Below are positions 1-8,579 of a DNA stretch of 64,000 bases, in pieces. Each line of letters starts with the position of its first letter. Positions within the stretch are counted from its first letter, which is position 1. Made by a program: the position numbers and the translations under genes. The notes beneath the pieces were generated by a model. That model had not been told where the DNA came from. It saw only the letters and a list, made by a program, of their open reading frames with translations, and searched no databases. The stretch lies in NCBI GenBank assembly GCA_002482545.1, contig DLGF01000020.1, forward strand, positions 149,848 to 213,847, read 5' to 3'. The DNA is from Sporomusaceae bacterium UBA7701. Its GTDB lineage: Bacteria; Bacillota; Negativicutes; Sporomusales; UBA7701.

Positions 1-65
1 TCAATCTCCCTTATGCAGAGGACTGTCGCCCGAAAAAGGAAGTGCGCCCATGTACAAACTGTTGA
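1..65 (+). CDS. C-terminal tail of a probable sensor histidine kinase (partial)
   Basis: The third reading frame is open from the window edge to a TGA at 63-65 and ends with residues NLPYAEDCRPKKEVRPCTNC. A leucine-proline strand near the C-terminus is how many HATPase_c kinase domains end, and the frame overlaps the start of the response-regulator gene by about 16 nt, as coupled kinase-regulator pairs do. Only about 20 residues are visible, so the kinase identity is inferred from context. Two other frames are also open here. Confidence 0.4.
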   Translation, partial: NLPYAEDCRPKKEVRPCTNC

Positions 66-1687
66 TTGTCGAAGACGAACAGCTGGAACGGGAGGCCATC
101 CGCTTCATCGTCGAGAAGCACTGCCCCGAGATCACTGTGGCCGGAGAAGCAGGAGACGGCGAGAGCGCCGTCTCCTGCGCCGAGCAGCAGTCGCCCGATA
201 TCGTCGTCATGGATATCCGCATCCCGGAAATGAATGGGCTGGAGACCACCCGGCGCATCAAAAATTTTCTGCCGGAATGCAAAATTGTCATTCTGAGCGC
301 CTTCGACGAGTTTAGCTATGCCCGTCAGGCCATATCCCTGGGAGCGACCGAGTATCTCCTGAAACCGGCGCGGCCGCAGGAACTGGTGAAGGTTCTCGCC
401 CAGGTAGTCGGCCAGCTCGAGCAGATGAAGCGCAAGCGCCGGGAAGAAAGCCACCTCCGGGAATATTTCGACGGCGCCAAGCCCTATATCCAGATGTCGT
501 TTGTCTATGACCTCATCGGCGGCTGCATCGAAGATCAGGCTCTCCTCCGGCAGCGGGCCGCCTTTCTGGGCCTGGAGGCCGACCCTGGGGTGGCGGTCGT
601 CGCCGCCATCGACAGTGTCAACCGGCTGACCCGCCAGGATAAGGACCCGCAGCGTCATGCCGCCGGGCAGAAGCTGTACCGGGATATCTGCGGCGTACTG
701 GGAAAAAGCGGCATGGCGACACCCTTCTCCGGCGACAAGATGATTATTCTGCTGGGCTCGGACGCCGGGCTTCCGCCGGAGCAGATGAAAGCCGCAGTCA
801 GAGCCCTGGCGGAAACCGTCCACGCCATGATCGCGCAGGCGACGGGAGTGGCCGCGACCATCGGGATCGGACGTCATTACGACGACTCCCGCGAGGTCTA
901 CAAGTCCTACATGGAGGCGGTCAGCGCCTGCCAGCGCGGCTTCTTCCCCGAAGACGACCCTGTGCATTTCTTTGACGAGCTGGCGGAGGACGGCGACGGA
1001 ACCTTCGCCTATCCGTTCCGGGACGAGCGGGCGGTGCTGGAGAAGGTGCGCTGCGGCGACCGCCGGGCGGCCAAAGACAGCCTCAATGCCTTGCTGGAAA
1101 AAGTCTTTCAGGCTCAGGCCGGCATCGAAACCGTCAAAGCCTGCGCCCTCGAACTTCTGATCGTTTTATCACGGGCGGCGGTGGAAGGCGGCGCCAACCT
1201 GGAGAAACTGACCCTCCAGAATTTCGCCCTGATCAACAAACTGGTGGAATGCACCAACCAGAGCCAGCTCTACCACCTGCTGATGAATTCCCTGGACCGG
1301 TTCCTCGACGACATGATCGACAACCGGACTTCCGTCAACTCCCGGATGATCAACCAGGCCTGCAACTATATCCTGAGTCATTGCCACCGCAATCTTACCC
1401 TGGAGGAAGTCGCCCAGACGGCGCATCTGAGCGCTTTTTACTTCAGCCGGGTGTTCAAGCAGGAAAAAGGCTGCAACTTTGTCGAGTTTCTCACCAGGGC
1501 AAGGGTGGAGCGGGCGAAAAAGCTGCTCAGCAGTACTGATCTCAGCGTCGTGCGGATCGCGCTGGAGTCGGGTTACCAGGACGCCAGCTACTTTTGCCGG
1601 GTGTTCCGCCAGGAGGCGGGGCTGACGCCCAACCAGTACCGCAACCGGAAAGGCCGCGGCCAAGCGCCGGCGACCACCGACGGTTGA
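50..1687 (+). CDS. Two-component response regulator with AraC-type DNA-binding domain (YesN-like)
   Basis: A 545-residue cytoplasmic transcription regulator. Residues 1-120 form a receiver domain with the acidic pocket E8/D9 and the phospho-acceptor Asp55 in VVMDIRIPEMNG; a lysine follows in LLKPARPQE. The middle 300 residues are a linker of the type seen in YesN-like regulators. The last 100 residues carry two helix-turn-helix units of the AraC family (LTLEEVAQTAHLSAFYFSRV and the SGYQDASYFCRVFRQ region). ATG at 50 follows an AAGGAAG Shine-Dalgarno. It sits immediately upstream of the microcompartment operon, so its likely target is the pdu promoter region, with the ligand sensed by the kinase encoded just before it. 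Similar kinase/AraC-regulator pairs head diol and ethanolamine loci in other Firmicutes. Confidence 0.9.
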   Translation: MYKLLIVEDEQLEREAIRFIVEKHCPEITVAGEAGDGESAVSCAEQQSPDIVVMDIRIPEMNGLETTRRIKNFLPECKIVILSAFDEFSYARQAISLGATEYLLKPARPQELVKVLAQVVGQLEQMKRKRREESHLREYFDGAKPYIQMSFVYDLIGGCIEDQALLRQRAAFLGLEADPGVAVVAAIDSVNRLTRQDKDPQRHAAGQKLYRDICGVLGKSGMATPFSGDKMIILLGSDAGLPPEQMKAAVRALAETVHAMIAQATGVAATIGIGRHYDDSREVYKSYMEAVSACQRGFFPEDDPVHFFDELAEDGDGTFAYPFRDERAVLEKVRCGDRRAAKDSLNALLEKVFQAQAGIETVKACALELLIVLSRAAVEGGANLEKLTLQNFALINKLVECTNQSQLYHLLMNSLDRFLDDMIDNRTSVNSRMINQACNYILSHCHRNLTLEEVAQTAHLSAFYFSRVFKQEKGCNFVEFLTRARVERAKKLLSSTDLSVVRIALESGYQDASYFCRVFRQEAGLTPNQYRNRKGRGQAPATTDG

Positions 1688-1721
1688 GCAAGATCGTCCC
1701 ATAACCGGGCAAAGAATTTGC

Positions 1722-1749
1722 TTGACCTGGAAATATAAGGAAATATGAT
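1722..1749 (+). promoter_or_regulatory. SigmaA-type promoter after the regulator gene
   Basis: TTGACC (1722-1727) and TATGAT (1744-1749) are separated by 16 bp. The element sits between the regulator stop codon and a hairpin-T terminator, about 230 bp before pduU, so transcripts from it would first meet that terminator. Confidence 0.5.
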
Positions 1750-1760
1750 TCGTGGAATAG

Positions 1761-1790
1761 AAAAGGATCGACTTCGGTCGGTCCTTTTTT
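1761..1790 (+). terminator. Rho-independent terminator between regulator and pdu operon
   Basis: A 12-bp stem (one G-U pair) with a TTCG tetraloop: AAAAGGATCGAC at 1761-1772 pairs with GTCGGTCCTTTT at 1777-1788 and runs into T residues. It would end the regulator transcript. Because it also lies downstream of the promoter at 1722-1749, it could act as an attenuator for the pdu operon. Confidence 0.75.
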
Positions 1791-1851
1791 GCTGTTTGCG
1801 GCAAAAAAGCAACAGACCTGGCGAAAATATCCTGGCAGCCGCCGGCCTGGT

Positions 1852-1887
1852 TTATGCGGTTGTTCTTATGTAATGCAATTCAACAAG
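1852..1887 (+). promoter_or_regulatory. Direct repeat TTATGCGGT, candidate AraC-type operator
   Basis: TTATGCGGT occurs at 1852-1860 and again at 1879-1887, 27 bp apart, about 90-125 bp before pduU. AraC-family activators commonly bind direct repeats next to the promoter they control. The assignment to the regulator at 50-1687 is inference. No B12 riboswitch motif was recognised in this leader. Confidence 0.35.
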
Positions 1888-1977
1888 ATTATGCGGTCCG
1901 AGGACAAGAGAACATCAAGGTAACGCCGGCGCCCAGGGATAATTATTTTCGCACAAGTCAGAAAACGGAGGATGGGC

Positions 1978-2319
1978 ATGACGACAGAAAAACCGAGAAT
2001 CGTTCAGGAATACGTTCCCGGCAAGCAGGTGACGCTGGCCCACCTGATCGCCAATCCCAAGCGGGAACTGGGCGAGAAACTGGGACTGGCCCACTGCCAG
2101 GCGATCGGCATCCTTACCATCACCCCCTGCGAGGCCGCCATCATCGCTGCGGATGTGGCCACCAAGCGGGCGGCGGTGGAGATCGGCTTCCTGGACCGCT
2201 TCACCGGCTCGCTGGTCGTCTCCGGCAGCGTCTCGGCGGTGGAGGCGGCGCTGACCCAGGTGAACGCCGTCCTGACGGAGGAACTGGCCTTCACCGGGGC
2301 ACGGGTGACGAGGTCGTAG
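1978..2319 (+). CDS. pduU: Microcompartment shell protein PduU (circularly permuted BMC-H)
   Basis: About 113 residues, very close to PduU/EutS along the whole length: RIVQEYVPGKQVTLAHLIANP at the N-terminus and IGILTITPCEAAIIAADVATK and VEIGFLDRFTGSLVV in the core. PduU is a hexameric shell tile whose BMC fold is permuted, with the N-terminal strand forming a small beta-barrel over the pore. The ATG at 1978 is preferred over the one at 1972 because GGAGG lies at 1967-1971, only a base from 1972. It is the first gene of the operon and abuts pduV (stop 2319, next start 2320), a pairing also seen at the 3' end of enteric pdu operons. Confidence 0.93.
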   Translation: MTTEKPRIVQEYVPGKQVTLAHLIANPKRELGEKLGLAHCQAIGILTITPCEAAIIAADVATKRAAVEIGFLDRFTGSLVVSGSVSAVEAALTQVNAVLTEELAFTGARVTRS

Positions 2320-2763
2320 ATGAACAAAGTGATGGTGATCGGCCCGGCGGGGGCCGGGAAAACGTCGCTGATCGCCGCGCTCCAGGGTGCCGCCGCCGCG
2401 AAGGGCAAAACCCAGGCCATCTGTTTTGTGAACGGCGCGATCGATACCCCTGGCGAGTACGCCCAGATTCCGCGGTTTTACGCCGCGCTGCTCGTCACCT
2501 CGATGGAGGCGGCCCACCTGCTTCTGGCCCATGACGCCGCAAACCCGGCCGTGCTCATTCCGCCGGGGTTCGCCAAAATGTTCGCCAGGCCGGTATGGGG
2601 AGCGGCTACCAAAGCCGACCTGCCGCAGGCCGACATCGGACGCACTTACCGCTACCTCCGGCAGGCCGGGGTGGGGGAACCGATTTTCACGGTTTCCGCC
2701 CTGACTGGCGAGGGTATTAGCGAGCTTTATCAATTTCTTGCGGAAAGGGGGTGTAAATTGTGA
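2320..2763 (+). CDS. pduV: PduV/EutP-family P-loop NTPase
   Basis: 147 residues with an N-terminal Walker A motif, GPAGAGKTSLI (residues 8-18), and the small Ras-like NTPase layout of EutP/PduV. The C-terminal half keeps ATKADLPQADI, a TKxD-type guanine-specificity motif, and a VSALTGEGISEL segment resembling the G5 region. PduV is reported to associate with the outside of the compartment and possibly with filaments; its biochemical role is unsettled. The gene starts directly after pduU and overlaps the next shell gene by 4 nt (GTGA), so translational coupling is likely. Confidence 0.88.
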   Translation: MNKVMVIGPAGAGKTSLIAALQGAAAAKGKTQAICFVNGAIDTPGEYAQIPRFYAALLVTSMEAAHLLLAHDAANPAVLIPPGFAKMFARPVWGAATKADLPQADIGRTYRYLRQAGVGEPIFTVSALTGEGISELYQFLAERGCKL

Positions 2764-3035
2764 GTGAAGCTTTGGGTCTGGTAGAAACCAAAGGGCTGGT
2801 CGGGGCGATTGAAGCCGCCGACGCCATGGTGAAAGCCGCCAATGTCCTGCTGATCGGCTACGAAAAGATCGGGTCAGGTCTTGTGACCGTCATGGTCCGC
2901 GGGGACGTGGGCGCCGTGAAGGCGGCCACCGACGCCGGCGCGGCCGCCGCCCAGAAGGTGGGCGAGGTATTTTCCGTCCATGTCATCCCGCGGCCCCATG
3001 TCGATGTGGAGAAAATTCTTCCTAAACTGAAATAA
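2760..3035 (+). CDS. pduA: Microcompartment shell protein PduA/PduJ type (BMC-H)
   Basis: 91 residues, a single BMC domain: ALGLVETKGLVGAIEAADAM, then GYEKIGSGLVTVMVRGDVGAVKAA and VHVIPRPHVDVEKILPK. The KIGSG segment forms the central pore of PduA/PduJ hexamers through which propanediol is thought to pass. The start is GTG at 2760, overlapping the pduV stop. It is nearly identical to the second copy at 9584. By position before pduB it is called pduA, although sequence alone does not separate PduA from PduJ. Confidence 0.92.
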   Translation: MSEALGLVETKGLVGAIEAADAMVKAANVLLIGYEKIGSGLVTVMVRGDVGAVKAATDAGAAAAQKVGEVFSVHVIPRPHVDVEKILPKLK

Positions 3036-3053
3036 CCAGAATAGTGGAGGTGA

Positions 3054-3851
3054 ATGTCCGTGCAAGAGCAGCTAATCGAGAAGGTTATGGATGAAATCAA
3101 AAAACGGATAGAAAGCCAGGCCCCCGCGTCGCCGTCGCCGGAGAAACCAAAGTTTTCCGCGGCCCCGGCCATAACCGAGTTTGTCGGCACCGCCATCGGC
3201 GATACCGTCGGCCTGGTCATCGCCAATGTCGACCCGGCGTTGCACGATAAAATGAAGCTGGACCCCAAATTCCGGTCGATTGGCATTCTGGGCGCGAGAA
3301 CCGGGGCCGGCCCGCAGATCATGGCCGCCGATGAAGCGGTGAAAGCCACCAACACCGAGATCGTCAGCATTGAATTGGCCAGAGACACCAAGGGCGGCGC
3401 CGGTCACGGCTCGCTCATCATCTTCGGCGCCGAGGAAGTGTCCGACGCCCGCCGGGCGATCGAAGTCGCCCTGAAAGAACTCGACCGCACCTTCGGCGAC
3501 GTCTACGCCAACGACGCCGGCCACCTGGAGCTCCAGTACACCGCCCGGGCCAGCTACGCCATCAACAAGGCCTTCGGCGCTCCCGTAGGCAAGGCCTTCG
3601 GTCTGGTGGTCGGCGCGCCGGCGGCTATCGGGGTCCTCATGTCGGATGTGGCGGTCAAGACCGCCAACGTGGAACTGGTGGGCTATGCCAGCCCGGCCGG
3701 CGGCACCAGCTTTTCCAACGAGGTCATCATCATGGTCACCGGCGATTCGGGCGCGGTCCGGCAAGCCGTCATCGCCGCCCGGGAAACCGGCAAAAAAGTC
3801 CTGGAAACCATGGCGGGACCGGCGCCTTCCGCAACGACGCCTTACATCTAA
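3054..3851 (+). CDS. pduB: Microcompartment shell protein PduB (tandem BMC-T)
   Basis: 265 residues. An N-terminal amphipathic segment (EQLIEKVMDEIKKRIES) and a Pro/Ala-rich linker lead into two BMC domains (about residues 45-150 and 160-255), the arrangement of PduB trimers. The first ends around the GAEEVSDARRAIEVAL helix and the second contains AFGLVVGAPAAIGVLMSDVAVKTANVEL. PduB is a major facet protein, and its N-terminal extension is known in Salmonella to link the shell to the enzymatic core. GGAGGTGA directly precedes the ATG at 3054; a GTG at 3060 is an alternative start. Confidence 0.93.
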   Translation: MSVQEQLIEKVMDEIKKRIESQAPASPSPEKPKFSAAPAITEFVGTAIGDTVGLVIANVDPALHDKMKLDPKFRSIGILGARTGAGPQIMAADEAVKATNTEIVSIELARDTKGGAGHGSLIIFGAEEVSDARRAIEVALKELDRTFGDVYANDAGHLELQYTARASYAINKAFGAPVGKAFGLVVGAPAAIGVLMSDVAVKTANVELVGYASPAGGTSFSNEVIIMVTGDSGAVRQAVIAARETGKKVLETMAGPAPSATTPYI

Positions 3852-3872
3852 CGGCAGGGAGGGGAGAAAGAC

Positions 3873-5543
3873 ATGAAGAGACAAAAACGGTTTGAAGTGC
3901 TGGCCGCCCGCCCTGTCAACCAAGACGGCTTTGTGGTCGAGTGGCCGGAAGTCGGCCTGATCGCCATGGGCAGTCCCAGCGACCCGGTGCCGAGCATCAA
4001 GATCGAACAGGGCCGGGTGGTGGAATTGGACGGGATTCCCCGGGCCAAAATGGACTTTATCGATCAGTTCATCGCCGATTACGCCATTGACGTCAAAAAG
4101 GCCGAAAAAGCCATGGCCATGGATAATCTGGCCATCGCCAGGATGCTGGTGGACGTCAACGTGCCCCGGGAAGAAATCATCCAGGTAGCCGGCGGCCTTA
4201 CCCCGGCGAAAATCGTCGCGGTGCTCAATACCATGAACGTCGTGGAAATGATGATGGCGCTGCAGAAGATGCGGGCCCGCAAGACCCCCTCCAATCAGTG
4301 CCACATCACCAACGTCAACGACAATCCGGTGCTGATCGCCGCCGACGCCGCCGAAGCCGCCATGCGGGGCTTCGATGAGATGGAAACCACGGTGGCGGTG
4401 GTCCGCTACGCGCCGTTCAACGCCCTGTCGATGCTGGTCGGCGGACAGGTCGGGCGCGGCGGCGTGCTCATCCAGTGCGCCCTGGAAGAAGCGACCGAGC
4501 TGCAGCTCGGGATGCGCGGCATCACCGCCTATGCCGAAACCATCTCGGTATACGGCACCGAGAACGTGTTCGTCGACGGCGACGATACTCCCTGGTCCAA
4601 GGGTTTCCTCGCCTCGGCCTACGCGTCCCGCGGCCTTAAAATGCGCTTTACCTCCGGCACCGGCTCGGAAGTGCAGATGGGCTACGCCGAAGGCAAGTCC
4701 ATGCTGTATCTCGAGGTCCGCTGCATCATGGTCACGAAGGGCGCCGGCGTGCAGGGCCTCCAGAACGGCTCGGTGAGCTGCATCGGCGTGCCGGCGGCGG
4801 TTCCGTCCGGCATCCGCGCGGTGCTGGCCGAGAACCTCTGCACCACTATGATGGACCTCGAAGTGGCCTCCAGCAACGACCAGACCTTCACCCACTCCGA
4901 CATTCGCCGGACGGCCCGGACGCTCATGCAGATGCTGCCGGGCACCGACTTCATCTGCTCCGGCTACGGCGGCATCCCCAACTACGACAACATGTTCGCC
5001 GGCTCCAACTGGGATGTGGACGACTACGACGACTGGAACATCATCCAGCGCGACCTCCAGGTCGACGGCGGCCTCAAGCCGGTTTCCGAGGAAGCGGTCA
5101 TCGCCGTCCGCAACAAGGCGGCCCGGGCTCTCCAGGCCGTATACAGGGAGCTGGGCTTCCCGGCGATCACCGACGAGGAAGTCGAAGCGGCCACCTACGC
5201 CCATGGCAGCAAAGACATGCCGCCCAGGAACGTCGTCGAGGACCTGAAAGCTGCCCAGGAAATGATGAGCCGGGGCGTAACCGGCCTGGATGTCGTCAAG
5301 GCGCTGGCCAAGAACGGCTTCGAGGATCTGGCCAATAATGTCCTGGGCCTCCTCAAGCAGCGCGTGTCCGGCGACTACCTCCACACCGCGGCCATCCTGG
5401 ACAAGGAATTCAACGTCATCAGCGCGGTCAACAACCGCAATGATTACCGCGGTCCGGGAACCGGCTACCGGATCAGTCCGGAGCGCTGGGAAGAAATCAA
5501 GAACATCAGCCAGGCTGTCAAGCCGTCTGATTTCGACATTTGA
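3873..5543 (+). CDS. pduC: Propanediol dehydratase large subunit
   Basis: 556 residues, the usual length of the alpha subunit of adenosylcobalamin-dependent diol dehydratase, which converts 1,2-propanediol to propionaldehyde by a radical mechanism. The TIM-barrel landmarks are present: QCHITNVNDNPVLIAADAAEAA, the MVGGQVGRGGVLIQCALEEATEL-type active-site region, GTGSEVQMGYAEGKSM, and CSGYGGIPNYDNMFAGSN near the substrate pocket. Glycerol dehydratases are homologous, so some glycerol activity cannot be excluded, but the company of pduU/V/T/S argues for propanediol. ATG at 3873 follows GGGAGGGGAG. Confidence 0.95.
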   Translation: MKRQKRFEVLAARPVNQDGFVVEWPEVGLIAMGSPSDPVPSIKIEQGRVVELDGIPRAKMDFIDQFIADYAIDVKKAEKAMAMDNLAIARMLVDVNVPREEIIQVAGGLTPAKIVAVLNTMNVVEMMMALQKMRARKTPSNQCHITNVNDNPVLIAADAAEAAMRGFDEMETTVAVVRYAPFNALSMLVGGQVGRGGVLIQCALEEATELQLGMRGITAYAETISVYGTENVFVDGDDTPWSKGFLASAYASRGLKMRFTSGTGSEVQMGYAEGKSMLYLEVRCIMVTKGAGVQGLQNGSVSCIGVPAAVPSGIRAVLAENLCTTMMDLEVASSNDQTFTHSDIRRTARTLMQMLPGTDFICSGYGGIPNYDNMFAGSNWDVDDYDDWNIIQRDLQVDGGLKPVSEEAVIAVRNKAARALQAVYRELGFPAITDEEVEAATYAHGSKDMPPRNVVEDLKAAQEMMSRGVTGLDVVKALAKNGFEDLANNVLGLLKQRVSGDYLHTAAILDKEFNVISAVNNRNDYRGPGTGYRISPERWEEIKNISQAVKPSDFDI

Positions 5544-5564
5544 GGCGGAGAGGGGTGTGAAACG

Positions 5565-6206
5565 ATGCAAATCAGCGAAGACGTCATCCGGGAAATAGTG
5601 ACCCAAGTGCTGCAGGGCATGGAAGTTCCGCAGCCGGCCAAGACGACGGCTCTCGCCGGCCGGGCGATGCGCCTGGTCGAAAAGGGCGAAGTCCGCCCGG
5701 GCAGCAAGGCGGATGAGGTGATCATCGCCCTGGCGCCGGCCTTCGGCAAATATCAGAACAAAACCATCGTAAATCTTCCCCACAGCGACGTGCTGCGGGA
5801 AATCATCGCCGGCGTCGAGGAGGAAGGGCTGCGGGCGAGGGTCATCCGGGTGCTGCGCACGTCCGACGTGGCCTTTGCCGCCCACGACGCCACAAGGCTC
5901 AGCGGTTCGGGCATCGCTGTCGGCATCCAGTCCCGCGGCACGACCGTCATTCATCAGAAGGACCTGCCGCCGCTCAGCAACCTGGAGCTCTTTCCGCAGT
6001 CCCCGCTGCTCGATCTCGAGGCCTACCGGGCAATCGGCCGGAACGCCGCCAAGTACGCGAAAGGCGAATCCCCCACGCCCGTGCCGACCCGGAACGATCA
6101 GATGGCCAGGCCGAAATATCAGGCCAAGGCTGCGGTGCTGCATATCAAGGAAACCGAACACGTCGTGCCGGGGGCCAAACCCGTCGAAATCGACGTGCAG
6201 TTTTAA
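5565..6206 (+). CDS. pduD: Propanediol dehydratase medium subunit
   Basis: 213 residues. The first 20 residues (ISEDVIREIVTQVLQGMEV) form an amphipathic helix of the encapsulation-peptide type, followed by a short linker and the beta-subunit fold that helps to hold cobalamin: DEVIIALAPAFGKYQNKTIVNLPH, VRVLRTSDVAF and GSGIAVGIQSRGTTVIHQKDLPPL. PduD is known to carry the signal that brings the dehydratase into the compartment. The gene is 21 nt behind pduC with its own GGAGAGG site. Confidence 0.95.
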   Translation: MQISEDVIREIVTQVLQGMEVPQPAKTTALAGRAMRLVEKGEVRPGSKADEVIIALAPAFGKYQNKTIVNLPHSDVLREIIAGVEEEGLRARVIRVLRTSDVAFAAHDATRLSGSGIAVGIQSRGTTVIHQKDLPPLSNLELFPQSPLLDLEAYRAIGRNAAKYAKGESPTPVPTRNDQMARPKYQAKAAVLHIKETEHVVPGAKPVEIDVQF

Positions 6207-6224
6207 GGGCGGGGGTGAGAAAGC

Positions 6225-6740
6225 ATGGTAGAACAAAAGCTGGTTGAAGATATCGTCCGGGAAGTCATCAAGTCCATGTATCAGGAATCGGCCGCGGCCC
6301 CGGCGGCAGCTCCGGCCCCGGCGCCGGGACTCAGCCCGGAACGGGACTATCCTCTGGCCGCCAAGCGGCCTGAACTGGTCAAGACGCCGAGCGGCAAACC
6401 GCTTACCGCAATTACCCTGGAAAAAGTGCTCAATTCGGAAATCGGCCCCGACGACGTGCGGATCACGCCGCAGACGCTCAGGATGCAGGCCGAAATCGCC
6501 GAAGGCGTCGGCCGGACCCAGTTCGCCCAGAACCTGCGCCGGGCCGCGGAGCTGACGGCCATACCGGACAACCGCATTCTGGAAATCTATAACGCGCTCC
6601 GTCCCTATCGCTCGACCAAACAGGAGCTGCTGGATATCGCCGGCGAGATGGAGACGAAATACAACGCCAGGATCAACGCTTCTTTCGTAAGGGAGGCGGC
6701 CGAGGTTTACGAGCGCCGTAACCGGCTCAAAGCGGAATAG
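6225..6740 (+). CDS. pduE: Propanediol dehydratase small subunit
   Basis: 171 residues. An N-terminal amphipathic helix (QKLVEDIVREVIKSMYQ) is joined by an Ala/Pro-rich linker to the gamma-subunit domain: DYPLAAKRPELVKTPSGKPL, QTLRMQAEIAEGVGRTQFAQNLRRAAEL and a helical tail ending YERRNRLK. The gamma subunit completes the (alpha-beta-gamma)2 holoenzyme. The N-terminal helix resembles those of PduD, PduL and PduP, so it may add a second targeting signal to the dehydratase. GGGGGTGAG precedes the ATG. Confidence 0.95.
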   Translation: MVEQKLVEDIVREVIKSMYQESAAAPAAAPAPAPGLSPERDYPLAAKRPELVKTPSGKPLTAITLEKVLNSEIGPDDVRITPQTLRMQAEIAEGVGRTQFAQNLRRAAELTAIPDNRILEIYNALRPYRSTKQELLDIAGEMETKYNARINASFVREAAEVYERRNRLKAE

Positions 6741-6752
6741 GGTGGGAGACTC

Positions 6753-8579
6753 ATGACAATCATTGCAGGCGTCGATATCGGCAATTCAACCACCGAGGTA
6801 TGCCTGGCGAGATACGACGGCCAACGGGGCCCGCTCTTTCTCGGCAGCGGCCTCGCCAAAACCACGGGGATCAAGGGCACGCCCGACAACCTGCCGGGGA
6901 TCGTCACGGCCCTGGAGAGCGCGCTGAAAACGGCGGGACTGGGTGTAAAAGACCTGGAGGAGATCCGGCTGAACGAGGCGACGCCGGTAATCGGCGATTT
7001 GGCGATGGAGACCATCACCGAGACCATCATCACCGAGTCGACGATGATCGGTCATAACCCGTCCACGCCGGGCGGCATCGGCCTCGGAGTCGGCGTGACC
7101 GCAGCTTTGGCGGCGCTGGACGGTATTCAGCCCGGGACCGGGGTGATCGCGGTCATCCCTGCGGGAGTCGACTTCGAGGACGCCGCCCGGGCGCTCAACG
7201 CCGCGCTGGCGCGGGGGATCGACGTCCAGGGGGCGGTCGCCCGGCAGGACGACGCCGTCCTCATCGCCAACCGGCTTGAGCGGAATTTGCCGGTGGTGGA
7301 CGAGGTCACCCTGGTGGAAAAAGTGCCGCTGGGCATGCTGGCGGCGGTGGAAGTGGCCGAACCGGGCCGGACCATCAAGACCCTTTCCAACCCCTATGGC
7401 ATCGCGACGGTGTTCAAGCTGACGGCCGACGAGACCAAAATGGTCGTTCCCATCGCCCGGGCGCTCATCGGCAACCGGTCGGCGGTGGTTGTGCGGACGC
7501 CCCGGGGCGATGTCAAGGCCCGCACCATTCCGGCGGGGATGGTGACGGTCCAGGGAGGCAAAGGCAAGGCCGACATTGACGTGGACGCCGGAGCGGCAAA
7601 GATCATGGAGGTGGTGGAACGGGTCCAGCCGGTCCTGGACGTGCAGGGCGAGCCGGGCACCAACGCCGGCGGCATGCTGGAGCGGGTGCGGCAGGTGATG
7701 AGCGAGCTTACCGGTCAGGCCCTCGAGCAGATGAAAATCCAGGATCTGCTGGCGGTCGACACCTTTATGCCCCAGAAAGTGCGCGGCGGCCTGGCCGGGG
7801 AGTTCGCGCTGGAGAACGCCGTGGCCCTGGCGGCCATGGTGAAGACCAGCCGCCTGCCGATGCAGCAGATTGCCGACCGGCTGGCGGCCAGACTGGGCAT
7901 CCGGGTCCTCATCGCCGGCGTCGAAGCCAACATGGCCATCCGGGGAGCCCTGACGACGCCCGGGACGGCGCAGCCGCTGGCCATCCTGGACATGGGCGGC
8001 GGCTCGACCGATGCCGCCATCATCACCCGCGACGGGAAGCTGTTCGCCATTCACCTGGCCGGAGCCGGGGATATGGTCACCATGCTGATCGACTCGGAAC
8101 TGGGCCTCGGCGACACGGACCTGGCGGAAGACATCAAAAAATACCCGCTGGCCAAGGTGGAGAGCCTGTATCACGTCCGGCTGGAAGACGGAACGGTGCG
8201 GTTTTTCGAGCAGCACCTGCCGCCCCGGGTATTCGCCAGGGTGGTCATCCTCAAGGAGGGGGAAATGGTGCCCATCCCCACGGATCACGCCCTGGACAAG
8301 ATCCGGCATATCCGGCGGGAAGCCAAAAAGCGGGTGTTCGTAACCAATGCCCTGCGGGCTTTGGCCCGGGTCGCGCCTACCGGCAATATCCGCCATATCG
8401 ACTTTGTCGTGCTGGTAGGGGGCTCGGCGCTGGACTTTGAGATTCCCGACATGGTCACCGACGCCCTGGCGGAGTACGGCATCGTCTGCGGCCAGGGAAA
8501 CGTCCGGGGCACGGAAGGCCCGCGGAACGCCGTGGCCACAGGCCTGGTGCTGTCCTACCGCGAACGGGGGGACGGGTGA
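6753..8579 (+). CDS. pduG: Diol dehydratase-reactivating factor, large subunit
   Basis: 608 residues, the usual length of DdrA/PduG, an ATP-dependent chaperone-like protein of the actin/Hsp70 ATPase superfamily that ejects damaged cobalamin from the dehydratase. The N-terminus IAGVDIGNSTTEVCLAR is the phosphate-1 loop of that fold, and ILDMGGGSTDAAII near residue 415 is the second phosphate loop. The C-terminus carries FVVLVGGSALDFEIPDMVTDAL. It ends in a GTGA overlap with the small-subunit gene, consistent with the alpha2beta2 complex. Confidence 0.95.
   Translation: MTIIAGVDIGNSTTEVCLARYDGQRGPLFLGSGLAKTTGIKGTPDNLPGIVTALESALKTAGLGVKDLEEIRLNEATPVIGDLAMETITETIITESTMIGHNPSTPGGIGLGVGVTAALAALDGIQPGTGVIAVIPAGVDFEDAARALNAALARGIDVQGAVARQDDAVLIANRLERNLPVVDEVTLVEKVPLGMLAAVEVAEPGRTIKTLSNPYGIATVFKLTADETKMVVPIARALIGNRSAVVVRTPRGDVKARTIPAGMVTVQGGKGKADIDVDAGAAKIMEVVERVQPVLDVQGEPGTNAGGMLERVRQVMSELTGQALEQMKIQDLLAVDTFMPQKVRGGLAGEFALENAVALAAMVKTSRLPMQQIADRLAARLGIRVLIAGVEANMAIRGALTTPGTAQPLAILDMGGGSTDAAIITRDGKLFAIHLAGAGDMVTMLIDSELGLGDTDLAEDIKKYPLAKVESLYHVRLEDGTVRFFEQHLPPRVFARVVILKEGEMVPIPTDHALDKIRHIRREAKKRVFVTNALRALARVAPTGNIRHIDFVVLVGGSALDFEIPDMVTDALAEYGIVCGQGNVRGTEGPRNAVATGLVLSYRERGDG

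Noticed and set aside
1801..1977. B12 riboswitch or ANTAR-type hairpins in the pdu leader
   Set aside because: No cobalamin-box sequence and no paired hexaloop hairpins were found; only direct repeats are visible.
3072..6236. A 1054-codon open frame on the minus strand under pduB-pduE
   Set aside because: It runs antisense to four clearly homologous pdu genes, is rich in His, Gly and Arg as third-position GC bias predicts, and has no family resemblance. It is a shadow of GC-rich coding.
6786..8396. Long minus-strand frame under pduG
   Set aside because: Antisense shadow of a well-supported reactivase gene with biased composition.
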